A stretch of DNA of 64,000 nucleotides from Actinomycetes bacterium (GCA_021778895.1 JAJYBR010000004.1:62001-126000); one strand, 5' to 3'; shown: positions 47,944 through 61,591, counted from the first letter of the stretch. Numbers and translations are program-made. Notes: generated by a model from the sequence alone, not told the origin.

Positions 47944-48173
47944 TACTGCAGGCGCAGATCGAGCGTCAAGGTGGCGAAGGTGAAGACCAGGGCCATCGCG
48001 ACCGTGATCCGGTCAAGGTTCTTCTCCACGACGGTCGAACCCGCCGCTGTCGCGCCCAGACTGCCACCCATGAGGTCGGAGATCCCCCCTCCCCGGCCGG
48101 AGTGCAGCAGGACCAGGAAGATCAGAGAGATCGCGGATACCGCCTCGATGATGATGAACGTCCAGGTGAACAC
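47943..48173 (-). CDS. secG: Preprotein translocase subunit SecG
   Basis: 76 residues with two membrane helices and the conserved loop LLHSGRGGGISDLMGG between them. Accessory subunit of the SecYEG channel. It follows tpiA as in other actinobacteria. Confidence 0.92.
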   Translation of the reverse strand: MFTWTFIIIEAVSAISLIFLVLLHSGRGGGISDLMGGSLGATAAGSTVVEKNLDRITVAMALVFTFATLTLDLRLQ

Positions 48174-48185
48174 CGCAACCTCCGC

Positions 48186-48956
48186 TTAGCGCCCGCCAGC
48201 GTAGCAGGACTCACCCGCGGCCACGATGGCGGCAAAGCTCTCGGCGCGCAGGCTGGCCCCTCCGACCAGGAATCCATCGACGTCGGCCGCGAACAGTTCC
48301 GCGGCGTTGTCCGCCGTGACCGAGCCCCCGTAGAGGACGCGCACCCCGCGCACGCCGGTGGCCGCGACGGCGGCGCGGATCACCTCGGTCATCTCGGCCA
48401 CGTCGGCGACCGACGCCGTGCGCCCGGTGCCGATGGCCCAGATCGGCTCGTAGGCGACGACGACGTCGCCCTCGGGAGCGCTCAGGCCGCTCAGCGCCGC
48501 CAGCACCTGGGCCTCGACGAATCCGCGGTGCTCGCCGCGGGCGCGGACGTCCTCGTCCTCACCCACGCACACGATGGCCCGCAGGCCTCCGGCGACCGCG
48601 GCCCGCGCGGTCTCGGCGACGACCTGGTCGTCCATCCCGTAGTGGGTGCGGCGCTCCGAGTGGCCCACGATCACCCAGCGAACTCGCAGCCGGGTGAGCA
48701 TCGGGACGGCGATCTCCCCGGTGTGGGCCCCGGCGGGACGCGGGTTCACGTGCTGGGCCGCCACCTCGAGGACGCTGTGCTCGGCCTCGATCACCGAGGT
48801 CACCGAGCGCAGGTCGACGAAGGGCGGAGCCACGACGACGTCGACGTGCTCGGCCGGCCGGCTGGCCAGGATCACGGCCAGCTGCTGGGTCAGGTGCACG
48901 GCCTCGACGTGGTCGAGGTTCATCTTCCAGTTCCCGACGACCAGGGCGCGCCTCAC
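48186..48956 (-). CDS. tpiA: Triosephosphate isomerase
   Basis: Interconverts DHAP and glyceraldehyde 3-phosphate. 256 residues. Catalytic residues are the Lys in GNWKMNL, the His in VGHSERR and the Glu in AYEPIWAIGTG, with the phosphate loop GGSVT. The GTG overlaps the pgk stop as GTGA. Confidence 0.96.
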   Translation of the reverse strand: MRRALVVGNWKMNLDHVEAVHLTQQLAVILASRPAEHVDVVVAPPFVDLRSVTSVIEAEHSVLEVAAQHVNPRPAGAHTGEIAVPMLTRLRVRWVIVGHSERRTHYGMDDQVVAETARAAVAGGLRAIVCVGEDEDVRARGEHRGFVEAQVLAALSGLSAPEGDVVVAYEPIWAIGTGRTASVADVAEMTEVIRAAVAATGVRGVRVLYGGSVTADNAAELFAADVDGFLVGGASLRAESFAAIVAAGESCYAGGR

Positions 48957-50092
48957 GCGCGGCGCCCCTCGCGCAGGGCCCGCAGGCCGGGCAGGTCGCC
49001 GAACTCCAGCAGCTCCAGGGAGGCCCCGCCCCCGCTGGACACGAAGTCGATCTGGTCGCTCAGGCCGAAGCGCGCCAGGGCGGCCGCCGAGTCTCCCCCG
49101 CCCACGATGCTGAGCGCCGGGGACCCGGCCACCAGCCGGGCGATGGCCTCGGTGCCCACGGCGAAGCGCGGGTCCTCGAAGAAGCCCAGTGGGCCGTTCC
49201 AGAACACGGTCTGGGCGCCGTCGAGCACCTCGGCGAACCGGGCCAGGGAGCCCGCGCCGACGTCGAAGCCCTCGAAGCCGTCGGGGATGTCGGCACCGAA
49301 GTCGACCGGCTCGTCGGGACCACCGTCGTCGCCAAAGGCCTGACCGACGGCGAGCCCGCGGGTGTCGAGGGGGATGACGACCTTGCCCGAGGCGAGCAGC
49401 TCCCGGCAGTCCTCCAGGTGCCCGGGGTCGACGAGCGACGACCCGATCCCGCGCCCCAGCGCCGCCTCGAAGGTGTAGGCCATGGCGCCCCCGACGATGA
49501 CGGTGTCGGCCCGCTCCACCAGGGCCCGGACCACGCCGAGCTTGTCGGCGACCTTGGCCCCCCCGACGATCGCCACGAACGGCCGGGCCGGTGCCGTCAG
49601 GGCGTCGAGCAGGAACCCGACCTCGCGGCGCAGGTTCGGCCCGGCGGCACTGGGCACCAAGGTCGGGGGCACCATCACCGAGGCGTGCGCCCGGTGCGAG
49701 GCGCCGAAGGCCTCGTTGACGTAGTAGTCACGACCGGCGACGAGCGAGGCGCCGAAGGCCGGGTCGTTCGCCTCCTCACCGGGATCGAAGCGCAGGTTCT
49801 CCAGCAGCTCGACACCGGGGCTCAGCTCGGCCAGGCGCTGGCGGATCGGACCGACGTCGTAGCGGGCGTCGACCTTCCCGTGCGGTCGACCGAAGTGCGT
49901 GGCCGCGACCACGCGGGCGCCCCCGGCCTGCAGCTGGGCGAACAGCGGCAGCGCGGTGCGGATGCGAAAGTCGTCGGCGACCTCGGGGCCGTTGGGACCG
50001 GCGATCACCGGCACGTTGAAGTCGACCCGGACGAGGACCGTCCGGCCCTCGAGGGCCCAACCGTCGAGGGCCGGCAGGTCCGCCGCGCTCAC
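48953..50092 (-). CDS. pgk: Phosphoglycerate kinase
   Basis: 379 residues, normal length. RVDFNVPV near the N terminus, the substrate-binding VVAATHFGRPHGK, and the C-terminal nucleotide site GGGDSAAAL are visible. The GTG at 50092 overlaps the gap stop as GTGA. Member of the gap-pgk-tpiA glycolytic operon. Confidence 0.95.
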   Translation of the reverse strand: MSAADLPALDGWALEGRTVLVRVDFNVPVIAGPNGPEVADDFRIRTALPLFAQLQAGGARVVAATHFGRPHGKVDARYDVGPIRQRLAELSPGVELLENLRFDPGEEANDPAFGASLVAGRDYYVNEAFGASHRAHASVMVPPTLVPSAAGPNLRREVGFLLDALTAPARPFVAIVGGAKVADKLGVVRALVERADTVIVGGAMAYTFEAALGRGIGSSLVDPGHLEDCRELLASGKVVIPLDTRGLAVGQAFGDDGGPDEPVDFGADIPDGFEGFDVGAGSLARFAEVLDGAQTVFWNGPLGFFEDPRFAVGTEAIARLVAGSPALSIVGGGDSAAALARFGLSDQIDFVSSGGGASLELLEFGDLPGLRALREGRRA

Positions 50093-51099
50093 GAGCGGCC
50101 GACGATGGCGGCCAGGTCCACCAGTCGGTTCGCGTAGCCCCACTCGTTGTCGTACCAGCCAAAGACCTTGACCAGGCTGGTGTCACCGTCGAGGGGCTGG
50201 ACCATGGTCAGTAGCGAGTCGAAGGTGCACGAGGCCGGCGAGCCCACGATGTCCGAGGACACGATCGGCTCGTCGCTGTAGACGAGGACGTGGGAGAGCG
50301 CCCCGGCGGCCGCGGCGGCGAAGGCCGCGTTGACCTCCTCGATACTGGTCGTGCGCACCACCGCCGTGAAGTCCGTGATCGAGCCGTCCGGGACCGGGAC
50401 CCGGAGCGACGTGCCGTCCAGGCGGCCCTTCATCGCGGCCAGCACCAGGCTCGTCGCACGGGCGGCGCCCGTCGAGGACGGGACGATGTTGATGGCGGCC
50501 GCGCGCGCCCGACGCAGGTCCTTGTGGGGCAGGTCGAGCAGGTTCTGGTCGTTGGTGTAGGCGTGGACGGTGGTCATGAGACCGGCCCGCACGCCGAGGG
50601 CGTCGTCGAGCACCTTGACCATGGGGACGAAGCAGTTCGTCGTGCACGACGCGTTCGACACGACGTGGTGGCGTGCCGGGTCGTAGTCCCCCTCGTTGAC
50701 GCCCACGACGAAGGTCGCATCGGCATCCCCCGAGGGGGCCGAGATGACCACCTTGGGCGCACCGGCCTCCAGGTGGGCGGCGGCCGCAGCCCGGGTGGTG
50801 AAGCGCCCGGTCGACTCGATCACCACGTCGACGCCGAGCTCGCCCCAGGGCAGCTGGGCCGGCTCGCGCTCGGCCAGGACCCGGATGGTGCGATCGCCGA
50901 CCTGGAAGGCCTCGCCGGTCACGCGGACCGGCACCCCGAGGCGCCCCTGGGTCGAGTCGTGGGCCAGCAGGTGGGCGTTGACCTCGGGCGAGGTCAGGTC
51001 GTTCACGGCGACGACGTCGATGTCCTCGCGGTCGAGGACCGCGCGCACGAAGCCGCGCCCGATTCGGCCGAACCCGTTGATTCCCACACGAATGCTCAT
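50089..51099 (-). CDS. gap: Glyceraldehyde-3-phosphate dehydrogenase
   Basis: 336 residues. NAD site GINGFGRIGR near the N terminus, catalytic Cys in SNASCTTNC, and WYDNEWGYANRLVDL at the C terminus. The ATG at 51099 overlaps the yvcK stop as ATGA, leaving no room for whiA, which usually sits here in actinobacteria. Confidence 0.96.
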   Translation of the reverse strand: MSIRVGINGFGRIGRGFVRAVLDREDIDVVAVNDLTSPEVNAHLLAHDSTQGRLGVPVRVTGEAFQVGDRTIRVLAEREPAQLPWGELGVDVVIESTGRFTTRAAAAAHLEAGAPKVVISAPSGDADATFVVGVNEGDYDPARHHVVSNASCTTNCFVPMVKVLDDALGVRAGLMTTVHAYTNDQNLLDLPHKDLRRARAAAINIVPSSTGAARATSLVLAAMKGRLDGTSLRVPVPDGSITDFTAVVRTTSIEEVNAAFAAAAAGALSHVLVYSDEPIVSSDIVGSPASCTFDSLLTMVQPLDGDTSLVKVFGWYDNEWGYANRLVDLAAIVGRS

Positions 51100-51977
51100 C
51101 CCACAACCTTTCGTCCATCGGCCTCGACAATGCGCCCTACGGCGCGTGCCAAGTCTTGCACACGGTGTACGTAGGGATTCCGTCCACTCAGGCGCGTTCG
51201 CACCGTGGGCCGCGAGCACGCATCCTGCCCGAGCGGGCTGTGCAGGTCCACCAGGACGACGTCGGGGACGACCCCGTGCGCCTCCAGCGCGTCGATGTGG
51301 TCCTGCAGGCTGTAGCCGGCGGTCTCGGGGACCTCGGGGCGCAGGTTGGCCACGTAGATGCGGGTGGCTCGCGATCCCGCGAGCGCCTGGGCGACCCCCG
51401 GCACGACGGCCGCGGCGAGCACGCTGGTGTAGAGCGAGCCCGGCCCCACCAGGACGACGTCGGCGCTCTCGATGGCCTCGACCGCGGCGATCGGGGCCGG
51501 CGGATACGGCGGGTCGAGGACCACCCGCCGGATCGCGTGCTGGCGGTGGACCTCGGTCTGCCCGCGCGCAGGGCCCGTGTCGGTCGAGGCGCACAGGACC
51601 ACGCGCTCGCGCGTGGCCGGCAGGATGCGCCCCGTCACCCCGAGCACCTCGGCCACCGCGCTGATCGCTCCCTCGAGGTCTCCCGTCGCGTCGATCAGGC
51701 CGACCAGCAGCAGGTTGCCCACCGTGTGCCCGGCCAGCTCGCCCACGGAGAAGCGGTGCTCGAAGGACTCGGCGACCGGGTTGTGCGGGTCGGCGAGCGC
51801 CCCGAGGCACTTGCGCAGGTCCCCGACGGCCGGCACGCTGAGCAGGGCCCGCAGGCGGCCCGTCGAGCCGCCGTCGTCGGCGACCGACACCACGCCGGTG
51901 ACGTCGCTCGTCAGGCGCCGCAGGGCGCGCAGCGACACCGCGGTCCCGTGGCCACCCCCGATGGCGACGGCTCTCAT
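51096..51977 (-). CDS. yvcK: Gluconeogenesis factor YvcK/CofD-like protein
   Basis: 293 residues. The N-terminal GGGHGTAVSLRALR and VVSVADDGGSTGRLR form the CofD-like nucleotide-binding core. YvcK binds UDP-GlcNAc and affects carbon metabolism and cell wall synthesis in Gram-positive bacteria. The ATG overlaps the rapZ stop as ATGA. Confidence 0.92.
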   Translation of the reverse strand: MRAVAIGGGHGTAVSLRALRRLTSDVTGVVSVADDGGSTGRLRALLSVPAVGDLRKCLGALADPHNPVAESFEHRFSVGELAGHTVGNLLLVGLIDATGDLEGAISAVAEVLGVTGRILPATRERVVLCASTDTGPARGQTEVHRQHAIRRVVLDPPYPPAPIAAVEAIESADVVLVGPGSLYTSVLAAAVVPGVAQALAGSRATRIYVANLRPEVPETAGYSLQDHIDALEAHGVVPDVVLVDLHSPLGQDACSRPTVRTRLSGRNPYVHRVQDLARAVGRIVEADGRKVVG

Positions 51978-52813
51978 CGAGCGATGTCGCGGTGGTAGAC
52001 GGTCGCGGCGACCGGCAGGCGCCGGGCGATCTCCTCGGCCACCGCCACGGATCGGTGCCGCCCGCCGGTACAGCCGACAGCGACGCTCAAGTAGGCCTTG
52101 CCCTCGCGCGCGAAGGCCGGCAACTGCCAGCCGAGCATGGCGACGATGTCGCTGATCAGGTGCTGGGCCGGTTCCTGGGTGAGGACGTAGTCGGCGACCG
52201 GTTCGTCGAGCCCGGTCAGGGGACGCAGCTCGTCGATCCAGTGCGGGTTGGGCAGGAACCGGCAGTCGAAGACCAGGTCGACGTCGCGCGGCATCCCGTG
52301 GGTGAACCCGAAGGACACCACCGACACGCGCATGCTGGTGCCCTCACGGGTCGAGAAGTACTCCTGGATCCGCGAGCGCAGCTGGTTGGGATTGGTCGTC
52401 GAGGTGTCGATCACCAGGTCGGCCGCGTTGCGCAGGACCTGGACGGCCGCCCGCTCCCCCGAGATGGCGTCGGCCAGACTTTGCGCCGGGTAGGGGTGGC
52501 GGCGCCGGCTGGACTCGTAGCGCTGGATCAGGACCTCGTCGGGCGCGTCGAGGAACAAGATGCGCACGCCGCCCTGGCGCGAGCGCAGGTCCTCGACGAC
52601 CGCGAGGACCGCCTCGGCCGGCACGCGGCCGCCCCGGCCGACGACCAGGGCCACTCCGGGGTACTCCACCCCACCGCCGGCCAGGTCGCTCACGCGGCCG
52701 ACCAGCTCCAGGGGCAGGTTGTCGATCACGAACCAGCCCAGGTCCTCCAGGGCCGCCGAGGCCGTCGACCGGCCCGCCCCCGACATGCCCGTCACCAGGA
52801 CGATCTCACTCAT
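51974..52813 (-). CDS. rapZ: RNase adapter RapZ / nucleotide-binding protein YvcJ
   Basis: 279 residues. Walker A GMSGAGRST at residues 9-17 and the C-terminal GCTGGRHRSVAVAEE with the phosphate-binding site are conserved. The ATG at 52813 has GAGAGGG upstream; a GTG two codons earlier is too close to that site. Overlaps the uvrC end by 8 nt. Confidence 0.92.
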   Translation of the reverse strand: MSEIVLVTGMSGAGRSTASAALEDLGWFVIDNLPLELVGRVSDLAGGGVEYPGVALVVGRGGRVPAEAVLAVVEDLRSRQGGVRILFLDAPDEVLIQRYESSRRRHPYPAQSLADAISGERAAVQVLRNAADLVIDTSTTNPNQLRSRIQEYFSTREGTSMRVSVVSFGFTHGMPRDVDLVFDCRFLPNPHWIDELRPLTGLDEPVADYVLTQEPAQHLISDIVAMLGWQLPAFAREGKAYLSVAVGCTGGRHRSVAVAEEIARRLPVAATVYHRDIAR

Positions 52814-54643
52814 CGTCACGCCCTCTCGCGCCGCTCAGCCCGTGCACGTGATCGTAGAGGCTGCGCCCCACGCGCTGGGGCAGGCCGGGGACGCCCTCGA
52901 GCTCCTCGCGCGTAGCCGCGCGCACCCGGTCGAGGGACCCGAAGTGCGCGAGCAGCCCCTCGCGCCGGGCCGGGCCGAGTCCCGGCACCCCGTCGAGGGC
53001 CGAGGCGACCATGGCCCGCCCACGCGTCGAGCGGTGGAACGTGATGGCGAAGCGGTGCGCCTCGTCGCGCACCCGCTGGACCAGGTAGAGCTCCTCGCTC
53101 CCGCGCGGCAGGACCACCGGCGCGCTGGTGCCGGGCCGAAAGAGCAGCTCTTCCCGCTTGGCCAGGGCCGCCAGCTCGATCCCGGTGAGGCCCATCTCGG
53201 CGACGACCGCCTCCACGGCGTGGAGCTGGCCGAGACCCCCGTCCAGGATCACCAGGTTGGCCGGGGCGAAGCGCGGGTCGCCGGCCACCGCGCGGGCCAG
53301 ACGCCGGCGCAGCACCTCGGCCATCGCCCCCACGTCGTCGTTGCCCGCCACTTCCCGCACGTGGAAGCGCCGGTAGGCCGACTTCGCCGGCAGCCCGTCC
53401 TCGAAGACCACCATGGAGCCCACGTAGTTGGTCCCTTGCAGGTGGCTCATGTCGAAGCACTCGATCCGGTAGGGCGGCGCGGCAAGTCGCAGGGCCCGGC
53501 CCAGACCCTCCAGGGCGGCACTGCGCGTCAGGTGGTCGTGCTCGCGGCGCACCATGTCGCGCTGGAGGACGGAGCGCGCGTCCGAGCGGGCCATCTCGAG
53601 CGCCCGCTGGCGCCGACCGCGCTGCACGGTGCGCACCCGTACGGCGCGGCCCCGCTGCTCGGCGAGGAACTGGGCGGCCAGCGCCGAGGTCTCCTCGCTG
53701 ACGACGACCTCGGGCGGCACCTCCTCGCCCTCCCCGTAGAGGTGGGAGAGCGCCGCCTCGATGACCTCCCCGCCGCTCTCGGGCGCGGCCCCCTCGACTA
53801 GGGTGACGCCCCGGCCGACCACCCGCCCCCCGCGCACCCGGAAGCGGACGACCGCCGCGCGGCCCCCGTCGGTGGCCACAGCCACCACGTCGAGGTCGGA
53901 GTGGTCGTCGAGGACCACGCTCTGGTGCTGGGCCGCGCGCTCCAGGGCCGCCAGGGAGTCACGCGCGCGCGCCGCCGCCTCGAAGTCCAGGGCCGCCGAG
54001 GCCTGGTCCATCTGCGAGGTGAGCCGCGTGCGCAGCGGGGCGACGCGCCCCTCGAAGAACGACGACCACGCCTCGACCTGCTCGGCGTACTCGTCCGGCG
54101 TGATCAGCCCCGCGCAGGGCCCGGGGCAGCGCCCGATGTCGTAGAGGAGGCACGGGCGCCCGAGGCGCTCGTGGTACTGGAACTTGTGGCGCGTGCAGGT
54201 GCGCAGGGGGAAGGCCTGGGCCAGCTCGTCGAGCACCCGGCGCACCGAGCCGACGTCGGCGAAGGGCCCGAAGTAGCGCACCCCGCGCACGTGGCGCGAG
54301 CGCGTCAGCGACGGCACTGGGTACGGCGTGCGCAGGTCGATGGCCACGTAGGGGAAGCTCTTGTCGTCCTTCAGCACGAGGTTGTAGCGCGGCTGGTTCT
54401 GCTTGATCAGCTCGTTCTCGAGGATCAGCGCATCGACCTCGTTCGGGGTGAGGATCCACTCGACGCTCGCGGCCTCGTCCATGAGCGCCTGGGTCTTCAC
54501 GTCCAGAACCTCGCGGCGCTGGAAGTAGTTGGCCAGGCGCTGGGCCAGCGAGACGGCCTTGCCAACGTAGATCACCGTGCCGTGCGCGTCGCGGAACAGG
54601 TAGCACCCGCTGGCCCGCGGGATCCCGACGGGCCGCGCCAGGG

Positions 54644-54647
<4 letters not shown>
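52806..54647 (-). CDS. uvrC: Excinuclease ABC subunit C
   Basis: Makes the two incisions in nucleotide excision repair. 613 residues. N-terminal GIY-YIG nuclease ([18 protein letters not shown]), a UVR motif at about 200-235, the RNase H-like C-terminal nuclease ([30 protein letters not shown]), and a helix-hairpin-helix end. Overlaps the uvrA stop as ATGA. Confidence 0.95.
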
Positions 54648-57478
<2,831 letters not shown>

Positions 57479-57484
57479 GTGGAG

Positions 57485-57490
57485 AATCTA
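57485..57490 (-). promoter_or_regulatory. -10 box (TAGATT) for uvrA
   Basis: TAGATT on the minus strand ends 6 nt before the uvrA GTG, in the 16-bp gap after the uvrB stop. The -35 must lie inside uvrB. Confidence 0.6.
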
Positions 57491-57494
57491 CCGG

Positions 57495-59507
57495 TCACGC
57501 CTCGCCGGCGGGCGCGGGCTCGACCTCGAGCCCCGGTCGGCGCAGGCTGTAGAGCACGTCGCGCAGGGCCGCCGCCTCCTCGAAGCGCAGGTCGCGGGCC
57601 GCCTCGAGCATGGCGGCCTCGATGCGGGCGATCTCGGCCGCGTCGGCGGGGGCCGGCGGCTCCTCGAGCACCGGGGCGGCCGCGCGGCGCCTCTCGCGCG
57701 ACTCGGGCTCGCTGCGCAGGCGGCTCAGCAGGTCGGTGACCGACTTGGTGATGGTGCGCGGCTCGATCCCGCGCTCGAGGTTGTGGGCCAGCTGGCGCTG
57801 GCGGCGGTGCTCGGTGACGGCCATCGCCTCGCGGATCGAGTCGGTCAGCTGGTCCCCGTAGAGGACGGCCTGGCCGTTGGCGTTGCGCGCGGCCCGCCCG
57901 ATCGTCTGGATCAGGGCGCTGCGCGAGCGCAGGAACCCCTCCTTGTCGGCATCCAGGATCGCCACCAGGGAGACCTCGGGCAGGTCGAGGCCCTCGCGCA
58001 GCAGGTTGATGCCCACGAGAACGTCGAAGGCCCCGGTGCGCAGGTCGCGCAGGATCTCGATGCGCGCGATGGTGTCGATGTCGCTGTGCAAATACTGGAC
58101 CCGGTAGCCGGCCTTGGAGAGGAAGGCCGTCAGGTCCTCGGCCATCTTCTTGGTCAAGGTGGTCACGAGGGCCCGCTCGCCGCGCGCGATGACCTCGTCG
58201 AGGCGGCCGCGCAGGTCGTCGATCTGGTTCCGGGTGGGCATCAACAGCACCTCGGGGTCGACTAGGCCCGTCGGGCGGATCACCTGCTCGACCACCTGGT
58301 CACTGACCTCGAGCTCGTAGGGGCCCGGAGTCGCCGAGACGAAGATCACCTGGGGCACCAGCTCGATGAACTCGTCGAAGTTGAGCGGCCGGTTGTCGAG
58401 CGCACTCGGCAGCCGGAATCCGTGCTCGACCAGGACGTCCTTGCGCGAGCGGTCGCCGGCGAACTGGCCGCGCACCTGGGGGACGGCCACGTGGGACTCG
58501 TCGATCACGACGAGGAAGTCGTCGGGGAAGTAGTCGAGCAGCGTGTAGGGACGTTCCCCCGCGGCGCGCCCGTCGAGGTGGCGGGCGTAGTTCTCCACGC
58601 CCGAGCACATGCCGGTCTGCTCGAGCATCTCCAGGTCGTACTCGGTGCGCTGGCGCAGGCGCTGGGCCTCGAGGAGGCGCCCCTGCGCGGTGAGCTCGGC
58701 CAGGCGGACCCCGAGCTCCTCCTCGATCGAGCGGCACGCGCGCTCCAGGGTCTCGGCACCGGTCGCGTAGTGGGAGGCGGCGAAGATCGTCGTCTCGTCC
58801 ACCCGCCCCCGGCCCGCGCCGGTCAGGGGGTCGAAGAAGGCGATCGACTCGATCTCGTCGAACAGGGTCGAGATCCGCACGGCCTCGTTGGTGTAGGCCG
58901 GCTGCACCTCGATGGTGTCGCCGTGGACCCGGAAGGTCCCGCGCTGGAGGGTCAGCTCGTTTCGCGTGTACTGCATCTCGATCAGGCGGCGCAGCGTGGC
59001 GCGCTGGTCGATGGGGTCGCCGACCCGCAGGGGCAGCATGCGGTCCCGGTACTCCAGCGGGCTGCCCAGGCCGTAGATGCACGACACCGAGGCCACGACG
59101 ATCGTGTCGCGCCGCGTGAGCAGCGCCGAGGTCGACGCGTGGCGCAGCCGGTCGATCTCCTCGTTGATCGAGCTGTCCTTCTCGATGTAGGTGTCGGTCC
59201 GGGGGATGTAGGCCTCGGGCTGGTAGTAGTCGTAGTAGGAGACGAAGAACTCCACCCGGTTTCCCGGCATCATGTCGCGCAGCTCGGCCGCCAGCTGGGC
59301 GGCCAGCGACTTGTTGGGCTCCAGGATCAAGGTCGGGCGTTGCACCTTCTCGACCAGCCAGGCGATCGTGGCCGTCTTGCCGCTCCCGGTGATCCCCTCG
59401 AGGGTCTGGAAGCGCAGGCCGCTCGAGACGCCGCGCGTCAGGGCCTCGATGGCGGCGGGCTGGTCCCCCGCGGGCGCGAAGGGGGACTCGACGCGAAAGT
59501 CGCTCAC
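57495..59507 (-). CDS. uvrB: Excinuclease ABC subunit B
   Basis: Helicase-like subunit of nucleotide excision repair. 670 residues. Walker [14 protein letters not shown], the beta-hairpin [16 protein letters not shown] box, helicase motifs in the second half ([22 protein letters not shown]), and a C-terminal UVR motif. The GTG at 59507 overlaps the coaE stop as GTGA. Confidence 0.96.
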   Translation of the reverse strand: MSDFRVESPFAPAGDQPAAIEALTRGVSSGLRFQTLEGITGSGKTATIAWLVEKVQRPTLILEPNKSLAAQLAAELRDMMPGNRVEFFVSYYDYYQPEAYIPRTDTYIEKDSSINEEIDRLRHASTSALLTRRDTIVVASVSCIYGLGSPLEYRDRMLPLRVGDPIDQRATLRRLIEMQYTRNELTLQRGTFRVHGDTIEVQPAYTNEAVRISTLFDEIESIAFFDPLTGAGRGRVDETTIFAASHYATGAETLERACRSIEEELGVRLAELTAQGRLLEAQRLRQRTEYDLEMLEQTGMCSGVENYARHLDGRAAGERPYTLLDYFPDDFLVVIDESHVAVPQVRGQFAGDRSRKDVLVEHGFRLPSALDNRPLNFDEFIELVPQVIFVSATPGPYELEVSDQVVEQVIRPTGLVDPEVLLMPTRNQIDDLRGRLDEVIARGERALVTTLTKKMAEDLTAFLSKAGYRVQYLHSDIDTIARIEILRDLRTGAFDVLVGINLLREGLDLPEVSLVAILDADKEGFLRSRSALIQTIGRAARNANGQAVLYGDQLTDSIREAMAVTEHRRQRQLAHNLERGIEPRTITKSVTDLLSRLRSEPESRERRRAAAPVLEEPPAPADAAEIARIEAAMLEAARDLRFEEAAALRDVLYSLRRPGLEVEPAPAGEA

Positions 59508-60094
59508 GCGTCGACCAGCTCGGCGAGCGCCCGATCGACGGCGGCGCGCAGCTCGCTGATCGATCCGTCGTTGGCGATCACCACGTCGGCCCAGGCCTCG
59601 CGCACGTCGTTGCCCACCTGGGCCTCCAGGCGCCTCCGCGCGTCGTCCTCGGACATGGCACGGCTCGTGACCAGGCGTTGCAGGGCGACGGCGGGATCGG
59701 CCACCACCGCCCAGACGACCGACGCCCCGAGGAGCTCGCGCAGCTCGGGACGGTAGAGGGGCACCGCCGCGAAGGCCCACGGGCCCGCGGCCGCCGCGAG
59801 CTGCTCGCGCAGCCGCTGCAGGATCGCCGGGTGCGTGATCGCCTCGAGGCGCCGACGCGCCGAGGCGTCGCGGAAGACCACCCCGGCCAGGAACGCGCGG
59901 TCGAGTGTCCCGTCTCCTGCCAGGGCGGCCGTCCCGAACGCGTCCACGACCGCGGTCCACACGGGGCCGCCCGGCTCGGCGGTCTCGCGGGCCGCGTCGT
60001 CCGCGTCCACCACGAGGTAGCCGCGCTTTTCCAGGTACGCACCGACCGTGCTCTTGCCGGCTCCGATGCCGCCGCTCACGATGACGACGCCCAT
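59504..60094 (-). CDS. coaE: Dephospho-CoA kinase
   Basis: The last step of coenzyme A synthesis. 196 residues. Walker [11 protein letters not shown] at the N terminus and VVDADDAAR for the substrate. The ATG at 60094 is preferred to the overlapping GTG at 60097 because TACGGT lies exactly 6 nt upstream of the ATG. The coaE-uvrB order is standard in actinobacteria. Confidence 0.94.
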   Translation of the reverse strand: MGVVIVSGGIGAGKSTVGAYLEKRGYLVVDADDAARETAEPGGPVWTAVVDAFGTAALAGDGTLDRAFLAGVVFRDASARRRLEAITHPAILQRLREQLAAAAGPWAFAAVPLYRPELRELLGASVVWAVVADPAVALQRLVTSRAMSEDDARRRLEAQVGNDVREAWADVVIANDGSISELRAAVDRALAELVDA

Positions 60095-60100
60095 CACCTC

Positions 60101-60106
60101 ACCGTA
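60101..60106 (-). promoter_or_regulatory. -10 box (TACGGT) for coaE-uvrB
   Basis: TACGGT on the minus strand ends 6 nt before the coaE ATG, in the 48-bp gap after rpsA. Confidence 0.6.
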
Positions 60107-60142
60107 GCGACCGTCGGCCCGCCAGCCGCGGGTCGCCCACTC

Positions 60143-61489
60143 CTACTCCTCGGTGGCGTCGTCGCTCTGCGCGTCCTCGGTGTCGTCCTCTGCCTGCGGG
60201 GCCTCGGTGGCGTACTCCGCCCAGGCCGCCTGGGCCTCGGTCTCGGGCGTGAAGTCGCCGTAGTCGATGCCCCCGATGTAGTTGCCCTCGGCGTCGTAGG
60301 CGTGCTCGCCGAACGCCTCGCGGTACTCGGCCGAGACCTCGCCGCCCTCCAGGGCCTGCTTGATCGAGAGGCTGATCCGCCGGCGTCCGGTGTCCAACTC
60401 GATGATCTTGACCCACAGCTCCTCACCGGGTGAGACCACCTGGTCGGGCGAGTCCACGTGGTGCGTGGCCATCTCGGAGATGTGCACCAGGCCCTCGATG
60501 CCGTCGCCGACCTGCACGAACGCGCCGAAGGGCACCAGCTTGGTGACCCGGCCGTAGACCAGCTGGTCGACCGCGTGGCCCTCGGCGAAGACCTGCCAGG
60601 GGTCCATCTGCGTCGCCTTGAGCGACAGCGAGATGCGCTCCTTGGAGTAGTCGACGTCCAGCACCTCGACCTCGACCTCGTCGCCCACGGTGACGACCTG
60701 GCTCGGGTGGTCGATGTGCTTCCAGGACAGCTCGGACACGTGGATCAGGCCGTCCATGCCACCCAAGTCCACGAAGGCGCCGAAGTTGACGACCGACGAC
60801 ACGATGCCCTTGCGCCGCTCTCCCGGCTTGAGGTTGTTGAGGAAGTCGCCGCGCTGCTCCTTCTGGGTCTCCTCCAGCCACGCGCGACGCGACAGCACGA
60901 CGTTGTTGCGGTTGCGGTCGAGCTCGATGATCTTGGCCTCGACGGTCTTGCCGATGTAGGGCTGCAGCTCGCGCACGCGGCGCAGTTCGACCAGGGAGGC
61001 GGGCAGGAAGCCGCGCAGGCCGATGTCGACGATCAGGCCGCCCTTGACGACCTCGATGACCACGCCCTTGACGACCTCGTTGCGGGTCTTCAGGTCCTCG
61101 ATGGTGGCCCAGGCCTTCTCGTACTGGGCGCGCTTCTTGGACAGGACGAGCCGCCCCTCCTTGTCCTCCTTCTGGAGAACCAGGCACTCGACGCGCTCAC
61201 CCAGGGACACGACCTCGTGGGGGTCGACGTCGTTGCGGATCGACAGCTCCCGGGCCGGGATCACGCCTTCGGACTTGAAGCCGATGTCGAGGAGCACCTC
61301 GTCGCGGTCGATCTTGACCACCGTGCCGATCACCAGGTCCCCGTCGTCGAACTCGAGCACCGTCGAGCCCACCAGGTCGGCCAGGTCGGTGCCGACCAAG
61401 TTGTCTTCGGTGATCACGCGGGGGGTGTAGTTGCCCTCGGCGTCGAAGGTGCCCATCGGGGCACCGGAAAGGAGAGAACTCTCCGACAT
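60143..61489 (-). CDS. rpsA: 30S ribosomal protein S1
   Basis: 448 residues with four S1 RNA-binding domains (approximately 35-105, 120-190, 205-275, 290-360), ending in an acidic tail (AEDDTEDAQSDDATEE), as in other actinobacteria. It helps the ribosome load structured mRNAs. The ATG at 61489 has AAAGG about nine bases upstream; a GTG two codons earlier is too close. A TAGGAT box (minus strand, 61569-61574) may be the promoter, giving a leader of about 75 nt with a GGGCCA/TGGCCC hairpin. Confidence 0.95.
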   Translation of the reverse strand: MSESSLLSGAPMGTFDAEGNYTPRVITEDNLVGTDLADLVGSTVLEFDDGDLVIGTVVKIDRDEVLLDIGFKSEGVIPARELSIRNDVDPHEVVSLGERVECLVLQKEDKEGRLVLSKKRAQYEKAWATIEDLKTRNEVVKGVVIEVVKGGLIVDIGLRGFLPASLVELRRVRELQPYIGKTVEAKIIELDRNRNNVVLSRRAWLEETQKEQRGDFLNNLKPGERRKGIVSSVVNFGAFVDLGGMDGLIHVSELSWKHIDHPSQVVTVGDEVEVEVLDVDYSKERISLSLKATQMDPWQVFAEGHAVDQLVYGRVTKLVPFGAFVQVGDGIEGLVHISEMATHHVDSPDQVVSPGEELWVKIIELDTGRRRISLSIKQALEGGEVSAEYREAFGEHAYDAEGNYIGGIDYGDFTPETEAQAAWAEYATEAPQAEDDTEDAQSDDATEE

Positions 61490-61591
61490 GCGCACTGCCT
61501 TTTTCGCGACCGCACCGGGATCTGACTAGACGACACGGGAGGGGCCACCGGTGCTGGCCCGACGGACGATCCTAGCGCACCGGGCGCCCGC

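Noticed and set aside
50089-51810. Long N-terminal extension of gap
   Set aside because: The extension is a shadow of yvcK; the ATG at 51099 overlaps the yvcK stop and gives the normal GAPDH N terminus.
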